From contig VJWN01000003.1 of the NCBI GenBank assembly GCA_007644065.1, positions 1,054,001 to 1,118,000 of the forward strand: DNA of 64,000 nt, read 5' to 3'. The position numbers were made by a program, and so were the translations under genes. Of the stretch, positions 1-12,366 are shown piece by piece (positions within the stretch are counted from its first letter, which is position 1; each line of letters begins with the position of its first letter). The notes beneath the pieces are model-generated. The model saw only the letters and a program-made list of their open reading frames with translations, was not told the DNA's origin and made no database searches. Origin of the DNA: Margaritispora aquatica. Taxonomy: Eukaryota > Ascomycota > Leotiomycetes > Helotiales > Discinellaceae.

Positions 1-301
1 TGCCGTTCTTGCACGGCTTGTCTTCAATATTTCTCATGTTGAAGATGGCATCAAAAATACGCTTAACAACCGCTTTCAGTTCCACTTGAGTGGTGGGTAC
101 TGTAGGGTCAGATTGTTTCTGGGCCACCAATCGGGCGATTCTATCCTTGGCGACTGCCCACGCGAATTCGTCGTTGAGTAGACCTTTGAAAGTTCGTGCT
201 TGGTATCCTGCAAGCCACGGCTCTGGAGGTGGTGGGGCTCTCAATCCCTGCTCTTCATCCTGGGAAATATACTCCTCGCTGGAATCCAGGGAGTCCGACA
301 T
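1..301 (-). CDS. Unknown protein, N-terminal part (runs off window edge)
   Basis: An open frame runs leftward from an ATG at 301 to the window edge without a stop, giving the first 100 residues. The start MSDSLDSSEEYISQDEEQ is acidic and serine-rich and is followed by a run of prolines. A more ordered, helical-looking segment follows, with motifs such as GYQARTFKGLLNDEFAWAV and a basic stretch near residue 80. I do not recognise the family. The sense strand has better coding character than the overlapping antisense frame, which is Ser/Gly-rich and starts mid-frame. About 6.5 kb of gene-poor DNA lies upstream. Confidence 0.6.
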   Translation of the reverse strand, partial: MSDSLDSSEEYISQDEEQGLRAPPPPEPWLAGYQARTFKGLLNDEFAWAVAKDRIARLVAQKQSDPTVPTTQVELKAVVKRIFDAIFNMRNIEDKPCKNG

Positions 302-3300
302 CTATCAGGATTGTTAGTCAGACTTCTTCTTATTTCATAATACAACGCTTAAGCAGAATATGATATATTAATGAATCATCAAACTGATATATGTCTGGAA
401 CACGAGAACGATTGATCCATTCGTTGTTGATGAAATGATGAAAATGGACAAAGACCAAATCAAGGATGCGCATCAGCGTCAACTCTAGTGGACTGCAGTT
501 CTAGAGAAAAGTCGCGTAGGTAGATATTAATAGCGTCTCTTTGTAGACCTGGAAAATGTGTGTATGTCGTAGATGATGTGCGGTGTAGGTGGAGGGTATG
601 AAAAAGCAAGTCGCAATGGCCAGAGAAAAACCACTGACTAAGAGAGATCTGTTACGTACCTTGGGCTTGCTTGCTGGTTGTGGATTCCGTGGGACAGAAT
701 AAAGAGATTCACGAAACCTTGAGTATCCAATTGTATATGGAGTAATTTGCAATCTGCAAATCAATTGTGCTGTGCAGGCTTACGTCAAGACGCATTAGCA
801 GGTTGAGCGCACAGCTGTGAAATTTTGATAAAGGAGGTTGAATGAAGATTTTTACTTTAAAAAAGCGTCGAAGTGGTATGGAAGTTGTTAAAAAGACACG
901 ATGAAGATCGAAGATCGTGATAATGTTGTTGGAAAGGTGGATAGATAGTTTGGGGGAGTGGGAGGAGGATGGGAACTTATAGGCGAGAGGTACATGTGGT
1001 TGGCGCCCTAATCACCGCCAACACTTGCCCAGCAACGGCACTAAGAGGGTGAACTCCTCGTAAGTATTTGAACTCGTCTCAATAGTTAGAATGAGAGCGC
1101 GAACTTGTTCAAACCTGCCCAAGGAGGGCAATATTATCAAACAATACAACTATGAATGCGACAATGATATCCCAGTCAACTATCTCGACTCACTTCTGAA
1201 CTTTCCAAATAGAGAGCACTCTTTCCCATTGTCGCCAACGACCACATCTCATTGCAGCGCGCGACAATGGGAGGCATCCTTGATGCATAGAGGAGCAACC
1301 TTCGCTGCACATGACAGCATCGCCATGGAGATCTAGAGGGGCCGATCTGATACCCGAGGATAACCACGCGATTAAAGTATTCAAGGATCTGAGATGGAAA
1401 GCTGCCTTCTCTGAGTATCCTATGGGCTTATGTTGAAGGAACATATGGAATCCTGCATTAGGATGGGCGCAGAGCCGACTCCCGCGAGACCAGCACAGCT
1501 ACAAAAAGGGACAGCACAACAAAGAGTCAGAAGGGAGAGTGTAATTCTATACCAGGGAGTCTCCTCCACAATCTGGAAATACTAGAGACGGGCCGAGATT
1601 GGTACCAGCTTTGGCAAGATGGGTACCTTCAAATGAGGATCACTATCAACCTAACAAGACTTCTCGTGGCCATACAGAAATTAAGTCGCAAAACTGACAT
1701 AAAGTACAAATGACAATTAGCGAGACGAAAAAAGACGATGGCGACACCAGCAATACAATGCTGTAAGTATGTATGTCCTCTTGCATACAGGAAGAGGGCA
1801 GGAAGTGGGAAGAGAACAGTGAATAGGAAGAAAGAATAGAGGTGCCCTCCCATAAGAAACAGATACTCGGCATCAATCTGTGCTGAAGGACAGCGTTTCT
1901 CAATATGTCATACCTCGCTATTATAAGACGAATCTTTTATCTTAGAGGAAAGACAAGATACAACGTGGACTGAGGATCTCGTGTAAACATCTATGTCTGC
2001 AAGTTGATATCAACCTGAAGACAGCTTTGCCTCACACAGAACCCTTCATAGATGATCAAGTTGTCTGGTATAAGATCCATACCCAGAGCAAAAACATCAA
2101 ACCAATTCTGTAAGCTATCACTTAACTTTCTTGGCATTATGCCCAGTCCTGTTGAACATGTTCTTGTGCTAACTATGATGACCATAGTAGGTGCAAGCAT
2201 ATCGGCTGCCTCGAAGACTTAAAGCTCAACGCTAATAGAGAAAACACTTCCTCCAAAGTCACATTTCGGGGAGAGAAGCAAAAGAGAACAACAAGCTTGA
2301 CTTGACATGGGCAAGATTGGAATTTTTCTAGGAAAGGACAGGTGAAAGACTCAATGAACTTGACAAGAAGCATAAAAGACCACTTTAAGAACGAGTATAT
2401 TTCAACCCATCGAGCAGAGGTTTTATTACTTCTTGTTTGTAATGCCAATCATTGATGTCCTGACTTTGACTGAGTGTTGGAGGACTTGAACTTTGTTGAC
2501 AGGTCGTTGATCCAGAAGCGAGGGGCAAAATGCATGCCTAAGTCCCAAGGCCATACATATGAAATGAACACCCCCCAATCCAAGCACCTGGGCCAGAAAC
2601 ATGAAAGAAAGTGATAAGTAAAATGTAAACTCCAGTGATCAAATCTTCACAGATAGCGCCAGAATCTTAAAGGACGAGTTCTCGACAACTTCCTCCTATT
2701 GAAGTTCTCTCACTTTCACTTGCTCAACACAATCTCTAAAGCGGTATACATAGAGAGAAGTCCTCTTCACGGATCTCGTAAATTAGTCAAGAAAAAAGAC
2801 CTAGGCACCTTGACCTCTGCGCACATCGCAAATCGCAAATCTTATCCTATTTCTACAACTTAAGTGCGCCGTGTTACCCCGCTCTCCACCATTATGTGCA
2901 TTAGGGGGTAACAATACGATCACAAGTATAAATTTTCCAACTCTATTCCAAGAACGTGTTGAGCAGATGGCGGCCCCTTCTTGGCGTTGAAGTATCAAAT
3001 ATACTGGTATTCACTCTTTTTCCCTATTGCTCCATCCACTCACTGAAGTGAAAGTTGCCTGGGTAAATAATAAAAGATCGTCACTTTTCTCACTCGAATT
3101 CACCATACTGAGGGACAGAAACCAACCATTCCATCGTCACTAGTCGAGGTGTTGCGAGCGAAGTTGCCTTGGTACTTAAAACTCGCTTATGTACTATTGT
3201 CGCCACTTACTAAAACCGGCATTATTCGTCCCCAAAATATTATCATGCTCCAAGGTTGACCACGAGGAAAGTAGTTGACAAGAAGAAAAAACATGAAATC

Positions 3301-6300
3301 ATAGAATTTTTGACAGTAAAGGTGTTCCAGCATGGCGAGAAAAGTATGTTGAAAAAATCCCCAAGAAAAGTGCGAAAATGAACATTTAAACAGCAATGCC
3401 AGAGAGTAAATAAAGCCTTTAGCTTACCTTTAGACTTTGAAGCCACAGCCCGTCCCCGGCGCGCGAAACATGAAATATGCGACAATGAACGATTCTCATT
3501 GGTGGTTGATTTGAGACTTTCCGGGCAAGGAATTTATCTATTTCGCGCTTACCGAGATCGAGAGCGAGAAACCTATGAATCATGTTAATCTAAAAATCAA
3601 ATGAAGTGGTCCCAACTCACAAGTCTTGAGCTGAGGGCTGTGATTTAATGAGTTTCCAGCTGAAATCCTTTGTTAGGGATGGTGTCGATGTGTTTAGTAG
3701 GGGAGATAAGACGCGAGAAGTGCTTGTGGTTTACTAAACCGTGGAAATACTGGTCATAATCGATGTTTGAAATTGTAGTTTTTTAGTATTATATATCATC
3801 ACTCCAACCAAGGAGGATAGTGCCGTTCTAGCAGAAACTATGCAGACCTGCTACATCTGTAGTGAGGAAATATATGCTGATGAAGCAAAGTTCTCGTACT
3901 CAGACAGTCAATATGCTGAACATCTTATGATTCGGTAGATAATAGGCTGTGGCAGTGCCTCGAAAGGGTCTAGTTCATGAGGCATGCAAGCTTTAGATGA
4001 ACAGTCTCTAGTGCTTAAAAGCTGACATATGGCAGCATTTCTTTTTAGTACTTTTGGATATGATGAGCGTTCGACAAGCGAGCCACCTATGATGGCATAA
4101 GACCAATACAATTTGTTGGCACCGAGGAGAAGATGAGCAAGGTAGTGCTGAAAGGTAGTATTCGTGAAAGCAGTATTTCTCCATATCATAGACGCTTCTC
4201 GGATAATCAGAGAGACCTCCTTATATCGTGTCAGAAGAGACGTATAGAGTGGAGTTTGTCCATACCAGGTGTGCATCCCCCTTAAATGCGACGAGAGTGC
4301 TGTGTTTCCCGCAAGTATCGTGCGGCACCCATGCAAGTAGAACTTAGACCAGAGTTTCTTTCTCCAGCAAATTAAAATGACTGGGGAGAGAGCTGCAACT
4401 CTTTCAAATGCCAGCATGTTTATGGTTCAGTAATATCGTGCGCACAAGATATTCGTAAGGGAATTAGACATCCCAGTGTGATGATCTAGTGTCTGAGGTT
4501 AAGTCGAGGAACCGAACTAGCTGTTTTGATTTGGATAGTATCGTACTTCTATCGATATGCTTGACGACTTGAATCAGGGGCGAAGCTTTGGAGCCTAGCG
4601 TGTACTTGGCAATGTTAAAAACGATAGAAGCGGGTAAACTAGAAAGAACAAGACAAGCCTTCAGCTCTTTTTGATGTGAGCTGGATTGAAAGACTTGTCT
4701 TTGGCATTCGAAATATCCGAATTAGAGATTGTTTCGGCCTGCTTTGCTGCTATTCTACAGCAGATTTTGCCAACCGTTTCTCAGGTATTGGCTGAAGCTG
4801 TCCTCCTCTTGGCAGAACACGAAAGATAATCCAATGTTTTCTCCCAAGGTTCCATTAGCGAGGAAGACAAAGGCAAAGAAGTTCTGATAACTAAGAGACA
4901 AGCCACATCTCTTCTTGAACAAGAGCAAAAGGAGATCGAGGAAAAGCATTGCTGTGCAAAGCACTAACTTGTTGACAAGATTCTGACTGACTTTGTAGTG
5001 ATTCGGTTGGCATGACTCTGAAGGTTTTCATTGAATCTTCGGACCGGCAGATTGTAACTACACATCGGATACCTAGGCAGTAAACTTCGATGTTATAGTA
5101 TTCGCAATTTTCCAGTAAAAGAGGGAAGCTTGTGAATTCGAATAACAACTCTGTGGTTCCGCAGCGATGTACTGGTCATAGATAAAGAGATCTTGAAGTC
5201 CTGATGATCTGTCGTATGTTTTTGTTAGCAAGGTTAGAAAATATGTAGAATCTATGTAGTTTTCTCAAAATAGACCCTTTCATCTTGTAGCATTGGTAGT
5301 TACTTAGAAGCAATAAACTCGAAGACTGTCTTACCATGTATCTTTACACCTCGTCAATGAAATCTTCGAATCCAATCTGAGTTTTTTTGCAGATTTGTAA
5401 AATTATTGCCAGTGTTTGAGCTAGGTGACACCTCAAAGCCACTGCGGGAATTAGAATCGAGGAGTGCTAATCGCTGTAATGAGAGAGCTATTTCTGCGTG
5501 TTGATGGATTTGAATTTTGATTGTTCACTGGTTCGAATCAATTCTGAGTTGTGAAGGTACATAGGAGGTCATTATCAGAAAAAGTCGCTGCCCACGAGAA
5601 GCCACCGACACACTAGACCGAAGAGGAACGACCCCCGTGTTACTCTTCTAGATCAATGGCACCACTCGTCAATGGATCATTGCTCCTCTGACTTTCGTTT
5701 CCCCTCTGATATCAGGGATTTTCTTGTTCAAATCTGTTTGCTAGCGTGAAGCGATGAACACTTTCTGCTTCTCAGAGTCTCCCAAATAAATGAATCGAAG
5801 GGCAATACCTAACTAACTAATGATATAGTAGGAAGGCACTGAGAGGGAATAGTAATGAGCTCCCATTATCTGTATCAATAGGACATTACAAGTTGTCTAG
5901 ACCACATGAAACAAGTTACTCAAACAGGGGCATCAAATTATGTCCAGTGTAGTGATAATTCGCGATAAAAGTGCGAATAAAGGATAACTAGACATACTTG
6001 CAGTTGAAGACTGCAATAAAATCACAATGCTTGTGATTTACTCAATAATTCTCATCAAAGACGATTCTCTGAACCTAGGAATAGATCAAATAAGTTTGCA
6101 AAGAAAAACTCCCAAAGCTAAAACAAGGTATACTACAGCGAGAACGACTTCGTTTTCTTACAAACTTCCCTTGAAGCTCGCCTTAGTTTTACTCCTCGAT
6201 GCCTGTCTATTGGCATAGTATGAAAAGTTGCCCTCAAGCTAGCTTTAGTCCCGAATAGCTTCTTGGACGGCCGTTTGACCATAACCAGACGAAGCACGAA

Positions 6301-6809
6301 ACTTCAGCTCTTATTTCCCACACCCCCAGAGACTTCAAGAATGCCCAAGAATGCAAAGTCTTCCTTCAAGCCCGAGCATCCCACTTACTGGCTGACAAAT
6401 TATTCTGAAGGAGCAGCAGGATGGTCTTCACCAACTGAACGATAAGCTTTTTCGAAATCGCCAATGATAATGATAAGACTACTTATGCTGGCTCTTAATT
6501 AAAAAATGAGATAGCTTGCTCATACCTCAAATTCTTGAATCTGGAAAAGTCTATTACAGCCACGATGTCTGCTTGAAGTCATGGTGGTCATGACAACCAT
6601 GTCTGCCAATTAGTGCTGCTTTGATCCTTTTCAAAGGACTGAATTTCAGAAAGTCACAGTGTGATAACCAAATACCTGAGGTTCGAACCACAATACAACT
6701 GAAGAGAAATTCCATGCATTGAACCACAGGGAAGCCAGACTCCTGTCCCTTTTAATGCAAAGCCAGCAGAACGCCGAAGAACTCGAGTATAACCTACGGT
6801 CGAATTCGA
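302..6809. other. Gene-poor 6.5-kb interval
   Basis: Only short, mutually contradictory open frames are present, and none has a clear domain or a convincing exon chain. The left part, roughly 302-1000, should contain the promoter and 5' leader of the minus-strand gene at the edge. The longest frame is a 169-codon minus ORF at 3908-4417, listed separately. I saw no terminal repeats, long tandem arrays or transposase or reverse-transcriptase motifs. The interval could hold non-coding transcripts or decayed sequence. Confidence 0.5.
3908..4417 (-). pseudogene. Doubtful 169-aa ORF, possible degraded gene
   Basis: This is the longest frame in the gene-poor interval. Residues about 30-65 contain GNTALSS and GQTPLYTSLLTRYKEV, which loosely resemble the GxTPLxxA...G..EVV pattern of ankyrin repeats. 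The spacing is irregular and no second clean repeat follows. It may be a remnant of an ankyrin-type gene or a chance frame. No intron signals extend it in either direction. Treat the ankyrin reading as a weak inference. Confidence 0.2.
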
Positions 6810-7892
6810 TCACCATTGACCCCGCCTATTTCCGCGCCCGCCACGGAAGTTACCTCTGCCCTGGTTATTTCCCTCATAGAATTGGTTTTGACCTTGACCA
6901 AAGCCACCTTGACCTCCAAAACCTTGCCCTTGTCCCGCCTGAGCCCCTGCACCACCAGCTGCAGCACCAAACATAGCTGAAGGATCCATTTGACTTGGAT
7001 CACCTCCTTGAGCCATCATCTGTTGCATCATAGCTTGCATGTCCGGCATTCCTTCCATACCGGGCATCGCAGCCGCGCCACCCATCCCAGGCATGCTTCC
7101 CATTGCCATCATCATGTTCATGTCTTCAAACATCTTCTTGTTGTTCAAGGCGATTTTGTCTGCGCTATATTCCGATCGCAGTGAGTCTTGCTTACTAGCG
7201 TACAAGGCCCAGGTGAATTCATCAAATCCGTAGTTGAAATAGTCGCTAACATCTGTCCCTGGCCGTCTCCATGGTTTGTCGTTCTCAGCTAGGTCTGTAT
7301 CTCATAAGTACATGCTCTTAGGTAAAACCAAGTGGACTCACCTTCGTCAATGTTGATCTGCGTGATAGGTTTTCCTGCGGGCTCATAGATTGGCTTCCCA
7401 TCCACCTTGATTTTGGAGGTCGATACTCCTGGCAAGTCTTTCCCCGATGCTTGGTGTGCCCCCTTGCTGGTCTCCTTCTTGATTGCGGTAGGTTTCGAGG
7501 TCAAATCGCTCGAGCCCGTCCGTTGTGGGATATTCCGAATCTCATTGTATCGTGCAGGCTGGCTAGAGATATGTCAATTCCAATCAATTGTGACATGTCT
7601 AAACTGGAAGCATTACGCTGGCGGGGCAGGCTTGGAGCCATCTTTTCGTTCTGTGATAATATCTATGTCCTATGCATCCATAAGCCACTATCCATTCTAT
7701 GTGACAATCTAGCCATACTGAATCGTCACTATCATCATCATCCTCGTCTTCTTCCTCTCCCTCTTCCAGGTCCTCATCTGCTTGCTCTGCCTCGAGCTTC
7801 TTCACAACAGCCTCCTCTGCCTTTGGCGGTTCAGCATCTTCTGGCGCGTCATCTTCCTGCGCGTAGAAATCATCATCTTCGTCGACATCCAT
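6810..7892 (-). CDS. FIP1: Pre-mRNA 3'-end polyadenylation factor FIP1
   Basis: This is the Fip1 subunit of the cleavage and polyadenylation factor, which tethers poly(A) polymerase to the nuclear 3'-processing complex. Exons are 7719-7892, 7617-7669, 7342-7562 and 6810-7288 (minus), with introns of 49, 54 and 53 bp, giving 308 aa. The N-terminus is very acidic. A segment DIDIITERKDG follows in exon 2. The diagnostic Fip1 motif is encoded at the start of exon 4 (about residues 151-184) and contains KPWRRPGTDVSDYFNYGFDE. The tail is rich in Met, Gly and Gln and ends in an RGG-like stretch (RGNFRGGRGNRRGQW), typical of fungal Fip1. The gene is head-to-head with the NUP49-type nucleoporin, with only 191 bp between start codons. 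Confidence 0.93.
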
Positions 7893-8083
7893 GATTGCGA
7901 ATATTGTGCATTTGCGTGGGTTGCGAAAGCTCGCTGTGGATTTGCAGCAGCTTGACGTTGTCGGAGCTTCTTCGCTTAGCGGCGATCTCGAGATTTTGAT
8001 CGCGTCTCCCAAAAAGTTGAACTGGAAAGCGCATCCACTTTGTACCACAACCCTTGACGAATCTCAACCAACTCGCGTCTATT
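7893..8083. promoter_or_regulatory. Shared FIP1/NUP49 divergent promoter
   Basis: The 191 bp between the two start codons must carry both 5' leaders and the promoters of both genes. I see no clear TATA box, as expected for housekeeping genes. Co-regulation of the pair is an inference from spacing alone. Confidence 0.5.
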
Positions 8084-9722
8084 ATGGCCTTGGCTCGATC
8101 TGCTAGTGGACCACCAGGATTAAGCATCAACACAAACTCTGCGAATTCTTTGTTGTAAGTTGTTTTGATAGCTTCAGCCCACCAAAACACGACCGTGCAA
8201 GGGAATAAAGACAGCTCTAACACGTCCTAGTGGATCAGGTACAACTCCCGCAGCAGGAGGGATGTTTGGAAATACAGCAGCAAGCAAGCCTGGGGGCTTG
8301 TTTGGTTCAACTACTACGACGTCTGCCCCCGCAGGTGGTCTCTTTGGATCGACAGCGCCTGCGACTGGAGGCCTGTTTGGATCAAGCACAGCGACTTCGC
8401 AACCACAGACCGGTGGATTGTTTGGATCTGCGCCAGCTACTACACAGCCAGCGACCGGAGGATTGTTCGGAGCAGCACCAGCTACAACTCAACCTCAGAC
8501 TGGAGGATTGTTTGGAGCGGCGCAACCAGCATCAACAGGTGGATTATTTGGGAACACCACACAACCTGCTCAAACGGGCGGGCTGTTTGGCAATGCAACC
8601 GCTGCTACACAACCCCAACAATCAGGCGGGCTGTTCTCAGGACTTGGGCAGCAGAATCAGACGACGGGCGGGGGACTTTTCGGCGCAGCTGCTTCGACGA
8701 CACAACAGCCAGCGCAAAGTGGCGGATTGTTCGGGAATCTGAATCAGAACAAACCAGCTGGTTCTTTATTGTAAGCCAAATTCCTACACTCAGGATCCCG
8801 CAGCTAATTGTACAATCACAGCGGAGCAGCCAATACTCAGTCTCAACCGCAACAGGCCTCTACAATGTTCTCTCAGAATAATCAACAAAACTTTGGTGGA
8901 GCTGGATTCGGTAACACACTTGGTGGTGGTATCCAACTCGGACAAACATTAAACCAGCAGCAAGCTGTTCCTGGGGTACGGATAGATATGTCAAATATTA
9001 AAGGCACAACTAGATTCAACGATTTACACGACGACCTGCAGAAGGAGATCAGCAAAATGAACGAGGTTATTCTTCAACAGATTGGTTTGAAGAATGATTG
9101 CGATGCCATTATGCCAAAACACAATGAGCAGCTTGCTCAGATACCCAATGATGTGGAGTTTTGCCGAAGGAAACTGATTGGTGTTGAAAACGCATTTGAT
9201 TCCGACGTACGCGCAATTTCCGTGGTGCAAAAATACATCAAGACCGATGCAGACCACGCCAAGCTCTGTTTTAAAGCCATCGATGTTCTGAAGCTACCAA
9301 CTCAATATCACACTACCGGAATCTGGTCCTCTTCCTCATCTAATGAGAACCGCTCAGTCACGAATGGAAATGGCGAGGCACAAGATATTGTTGGATTTTT
9401 CTCCTCGACAGCCGATGAGATGGCTAGTACGCTTGATAATTATCAAAAGCACATTCTGGAAATTGAGCAGCATCTGAGAGGCGTGGAAGCAAGCAGTGCA
9501 CAGCAAATTAATGCATTAGTTGCGAAGCGCAACGGTGGCTCAAGTGGACAGGAAGATCCTATGGAGCAGTTGACAGGCGCATTGCGAGATTTCGAGTCTA
9601 GTCTCCTAGGTGTCGCAGGCAAGGTTGGAGGTGCAAGGGAGGGAATTCAAGCTCTTCAGCTTGGAAATCATGCTGCTTCTCAGCCTGGGTCGAGGAATGG
9701 GAACAGGAGCGGGATTTATTGA
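8084..9722 (+). CDS. NUP49: GLFG-repeat nucleoporin NUP49 (Nup58 family)
   Basis: This is a component of the central transport channel of the nuclear pore, in the Nup62 complex with Nsp1 and Nup57 relatives. Exons are 8084-8154, 8231-8770 and 8822-9722, encoding 503 aa. Both introns split the TTT/TTC codon of an LFG motif, so splicing rebuilds SLFGS and SLLFGAA-type junctions. The N-terminal 200 residues hold about eleven GLFG repeats separated by Thr/Gln/Ala linkers. The C-terminal 300 residues form the helical domain of the family, starting near VRIDMSNIKGTTRFNDL. They include the long heptad region around KNDCDAIMPKHNEQLAQIP that binds the partner nucleoporins. The start at 8084 gives a short leader, MALARSASGPPG. 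Confidence 0.92.
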
Positions 9723-9996
9723 GGTAGACATTGATGGAGGGTAGCATGAAATGATCTTGGTGTTTGGTGTTCCGGCTGCATTGTTTTAGGCATATGCTTG
9801 TGTTTGCCAGAAAAGGCTACTTGTAAGAATGATACCAGATGAATGAAGACTTCAATCTCATGTCCGTTTATCTATCATTTCTCGAATTCGTATATCTGAG
9901 CTCGCAAGTGCGAGAAGTATTTTGCTATCTTGTGTCTCCCATACAACGCCAACGCTAAAGCCAAAACCCTCAAAGAAACACCACTTCATGCATACA

Positions 9997-11243
9997 TCAG
10001 TCATTATAATTACTCTGCCCGCTTCCATCCTTATTCACAACAGGAAGTCCATACTTCTGCGCCAAATGCTCCTCTTGACTCTTGGCATCAGGTGCCAAGA
10101 ACGGCCTCTCAGCTTGAGAGCACACTCTCACAACGTGTCTACGATGAGGAGCAAAGCCATACGATGCTGAGTGGTTCTACATTTCTGTTAGATCCCTTTT
10201 CCAGCTCTACACAAGGAGATCAGAGCGCTTACGGTAATCCTATTATCCCAAAACGCAACGTCGTCCTTCCCCCACTGGAACCTCACATGAAACTCCTGCG
10301 TCGTCGAGACGACCTCGTTCAAATACCGAATAATCGCATCGCTCTCCACCTTCGGGATCCCCACGATCGCCGTCACGAACCCCGGGTTGAAGAACAGTGA
10401 TTTCCATCCTGTCGCGGGATGCGAGCGGATTAATGGGTGTTCAGTGACTATCGGGTCACGTCGCACAGTGCGGTTTAACGCACGTGAACCTTCAGCTTGC
10501 AGGTGTGAGGAGTGAAGTGCAGTGACAGATTCGAGGTATTTCTGCATGGGAGCTGAGAGCGCATCATAAGCCGCGTACTGCGACGACCAGAGCGTGTCTC
10601 CTCCGCCACCTCGTGGAGGACCAGTGAGGACCTTAAGCGACGTATAAGATGGCGGTTGGATTTCATATGTCACATCCGCATGCCACAGGAACGTAGGCGT
10701 GAACACAGCTCGCTGGTCTTTCGACTTCTCGTCTGTGTACACCACATGTACATCATCCAGGTCTCCTCGCTTCGGCACAGCGGTCGTGGCGTGTTTATGG
10801 AGTGACCCGAAGTAGGCACCTAGTTCGCGCTGCTTATCAATAGTGAGGTTCTTCTGGTTACGGAAGAATACCACGCCTCGGGTTGCGATGAGAAGGGCGA
10901 GGTCGTTCTTCGCTGCGTCGCTGAGGTTCGCGAGGTCGATGCCGTGGATCTCGGTGCCGATCTTGGGGTTGTAGTCGAATATTTCTGTGGCGTTTTGGAG
11001 GAGGTGGGAGAAGTTTGGGTCGCCGAAATGGGCTTTGTCTGTGTAAGGGATTTCTTCTAAGGTGGGCCAGTGCTTGTCTGGGAAGGAGGGCTTGAGTTCA
11101 TCGTAGGCGTAGGTCTCGTGCGGTTCGATGACTGTTCGGCCGGGGATGTAGGATGCGACTGGTGAGGATTGGAGCTTGGTTGGTGGGTTGGAGATCGTTG
11201 CCCGCTGCTCGAAGTCTGCTTCGAGTGATGGTGCCATCTTCAA
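9997..11243 (-). CDS. TauD/TfdA-type Fe(II)/2-oxoglutarate dioxygenase
   Basis: The product belongs to the taurine or alpha-ketoglutarate-dependent sulfonate dioxygenase family, which oxidises small sulfonates or related substrates to release sulfite. Exons are 10233-11243 and 9997-10176, with a 56-bp intron, giving 396 aa. The HxD iron motif is HADVTYE (H188, D190). The distal iron His is H339 in NHSASYGFAPHRRH, the second codon of exon 2, and the following arginines (about 348-353) fit the 2-oxoglutarate carboxylate site. The family signature FFRNQ occurs near residue 128 and DNRIT before the intron. The start MKMAPS at 11243 has an alternative ATG six bases downstream. Substrate cannot be told from sequence. 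The gene is tail-to-tail with NUP49. Confidence 0.9.
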
Positions 11244-11375
11244 GAATTCCTTGGTCTCGGAATGTGCTTGTTTGGTCTTCAGGATGCCTCTTTTACGCAG
11301 AATAGAGTATGACAGAACTCTGAGATAGGCTCACTTGGATAATTGGTACAAATTTGCATAACAGAGACTGGTGTT

Positions 11376-11392
11376 CGTTTTATATATATCAA
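11376..11392 (-). promoter_or_regulatory. Candidate TATA box of dioxygenase gene
   Basis: On the minus strand the sequence reads TATATATAAAA at about 11378-11390. It lies roughly 135-145 bp before the dioxygenase ATG at 11243. A strong TATA element suits an inducible metabolic gene. Function is inferred from motif and position only. Confidence 0.45.
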
Positions 11393-12295
11393 CTTACTGA
11401 CAAATACTTATAGTCGTCTCTCCGCCAAACTATGAATGTCACCATCGCAATGAAACATGTTGCAATTCTGAAGGCGATAAACAATATAACAGGGAACGGG
11501 AATTTATAAGAGAGGCTTGTCACCTTCCCCGCAGACACTTATCTGAGTTTGGATGTGCTTTATTGCGAGGAGATGCATGTTCGGATTTGATACCCGCTTA
11601 CGATCTTCAGCTTATTGAAAACAGTGTCTCTCAAATATGAAATGCAGATCGTCTAGAAGGAGTATGCTGCATTTCTTTCGCTCTAAGATACGAATTAATC
11701 TGTTTATTACTACAAGCCAATTCAGGCATGTTGTACGCTGTTCTCCCCAAATACCGGAATGCCGGATAGTACACATTGATAGTGCTCCAAGCTGGCTGTA
11801 TGGTATATTCGTATTTGATAGGCGTTGTCCTCGTTGTCGTCGTCCATCGGTTATTCTAGCTGCGAGTCAAGTCAAGGCTAGGCGCAATTATGGGTCTTGA
11901 AAGATTCTAGCTCAATTATTGGCCAAACCGTCTCCATAAATGCGGTACTACTCCTGACTAGCTTCGCCGCCTCTTCACGACATCTCATCAACGTCTTGCG
12001 TGCTCAATCATGCCATTATTCTTATCATAGATATTTGTACTGTAGGAATTGGCCTTTGAACTTCAAGAGCGTCTACGCCACTCATACTGACGGGGTGAAG
12101 TATCTTTTCTTCGATAATGGATATTTCACAAGCTGGTGAAAGTTGCTCTGCCGTGACCAACCATGTTAGTTGGGCTTCAGGCGGAGCTCAGGGTATGGGA
12201 GACTAACACTGGACTGCCGAGCATGAAACGGAAGCTTGAGTGAAAGAGATAATATGAAATGAATCTCAGACTATCATTAAATGGTTGATCAACTT

Positions 12296-12366
12296 GTATT
12301 CACTTCGTTTTTAACCTTTACCCACATAGCCAATAACTAGGTAAATGTTAAAAACGAAGTAAATAC
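12296..12366. repeat. 26-bp-arm inverted repeat (hairpin)
   Basis: The left arm 12296-12321 and right arm 12341-12366 are reverse complements over 26 bp with two mismatches. The core ACTTCGTTTTTAAC / GTTAAAAACGAAGT is perfect over 14 bp. The spacer is 19 bp. No obvious direct duplication flanks the element. It could be a tiny fold-back element, a transcript hairpin or a cruciform-forming site. Confidence 0.8.

Noticed and set aside
7599..8048. 149-codon minus frame starting upstream of FIP1
   Set aside because: The FIP1 start is the internal ATG at 7892 (MDVDEDDD); the upstream extension would run through the shared promoter, and the downstream end reads through an intron.
8230..8742. 170-codon plus frame rich in Leu, Gln and Arg overlapping the GLFG repeats
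   Set aside because: It is the alternative frame of the NUP49 repeat exon; the GLFG frame has the family sequence and correct splice phases.
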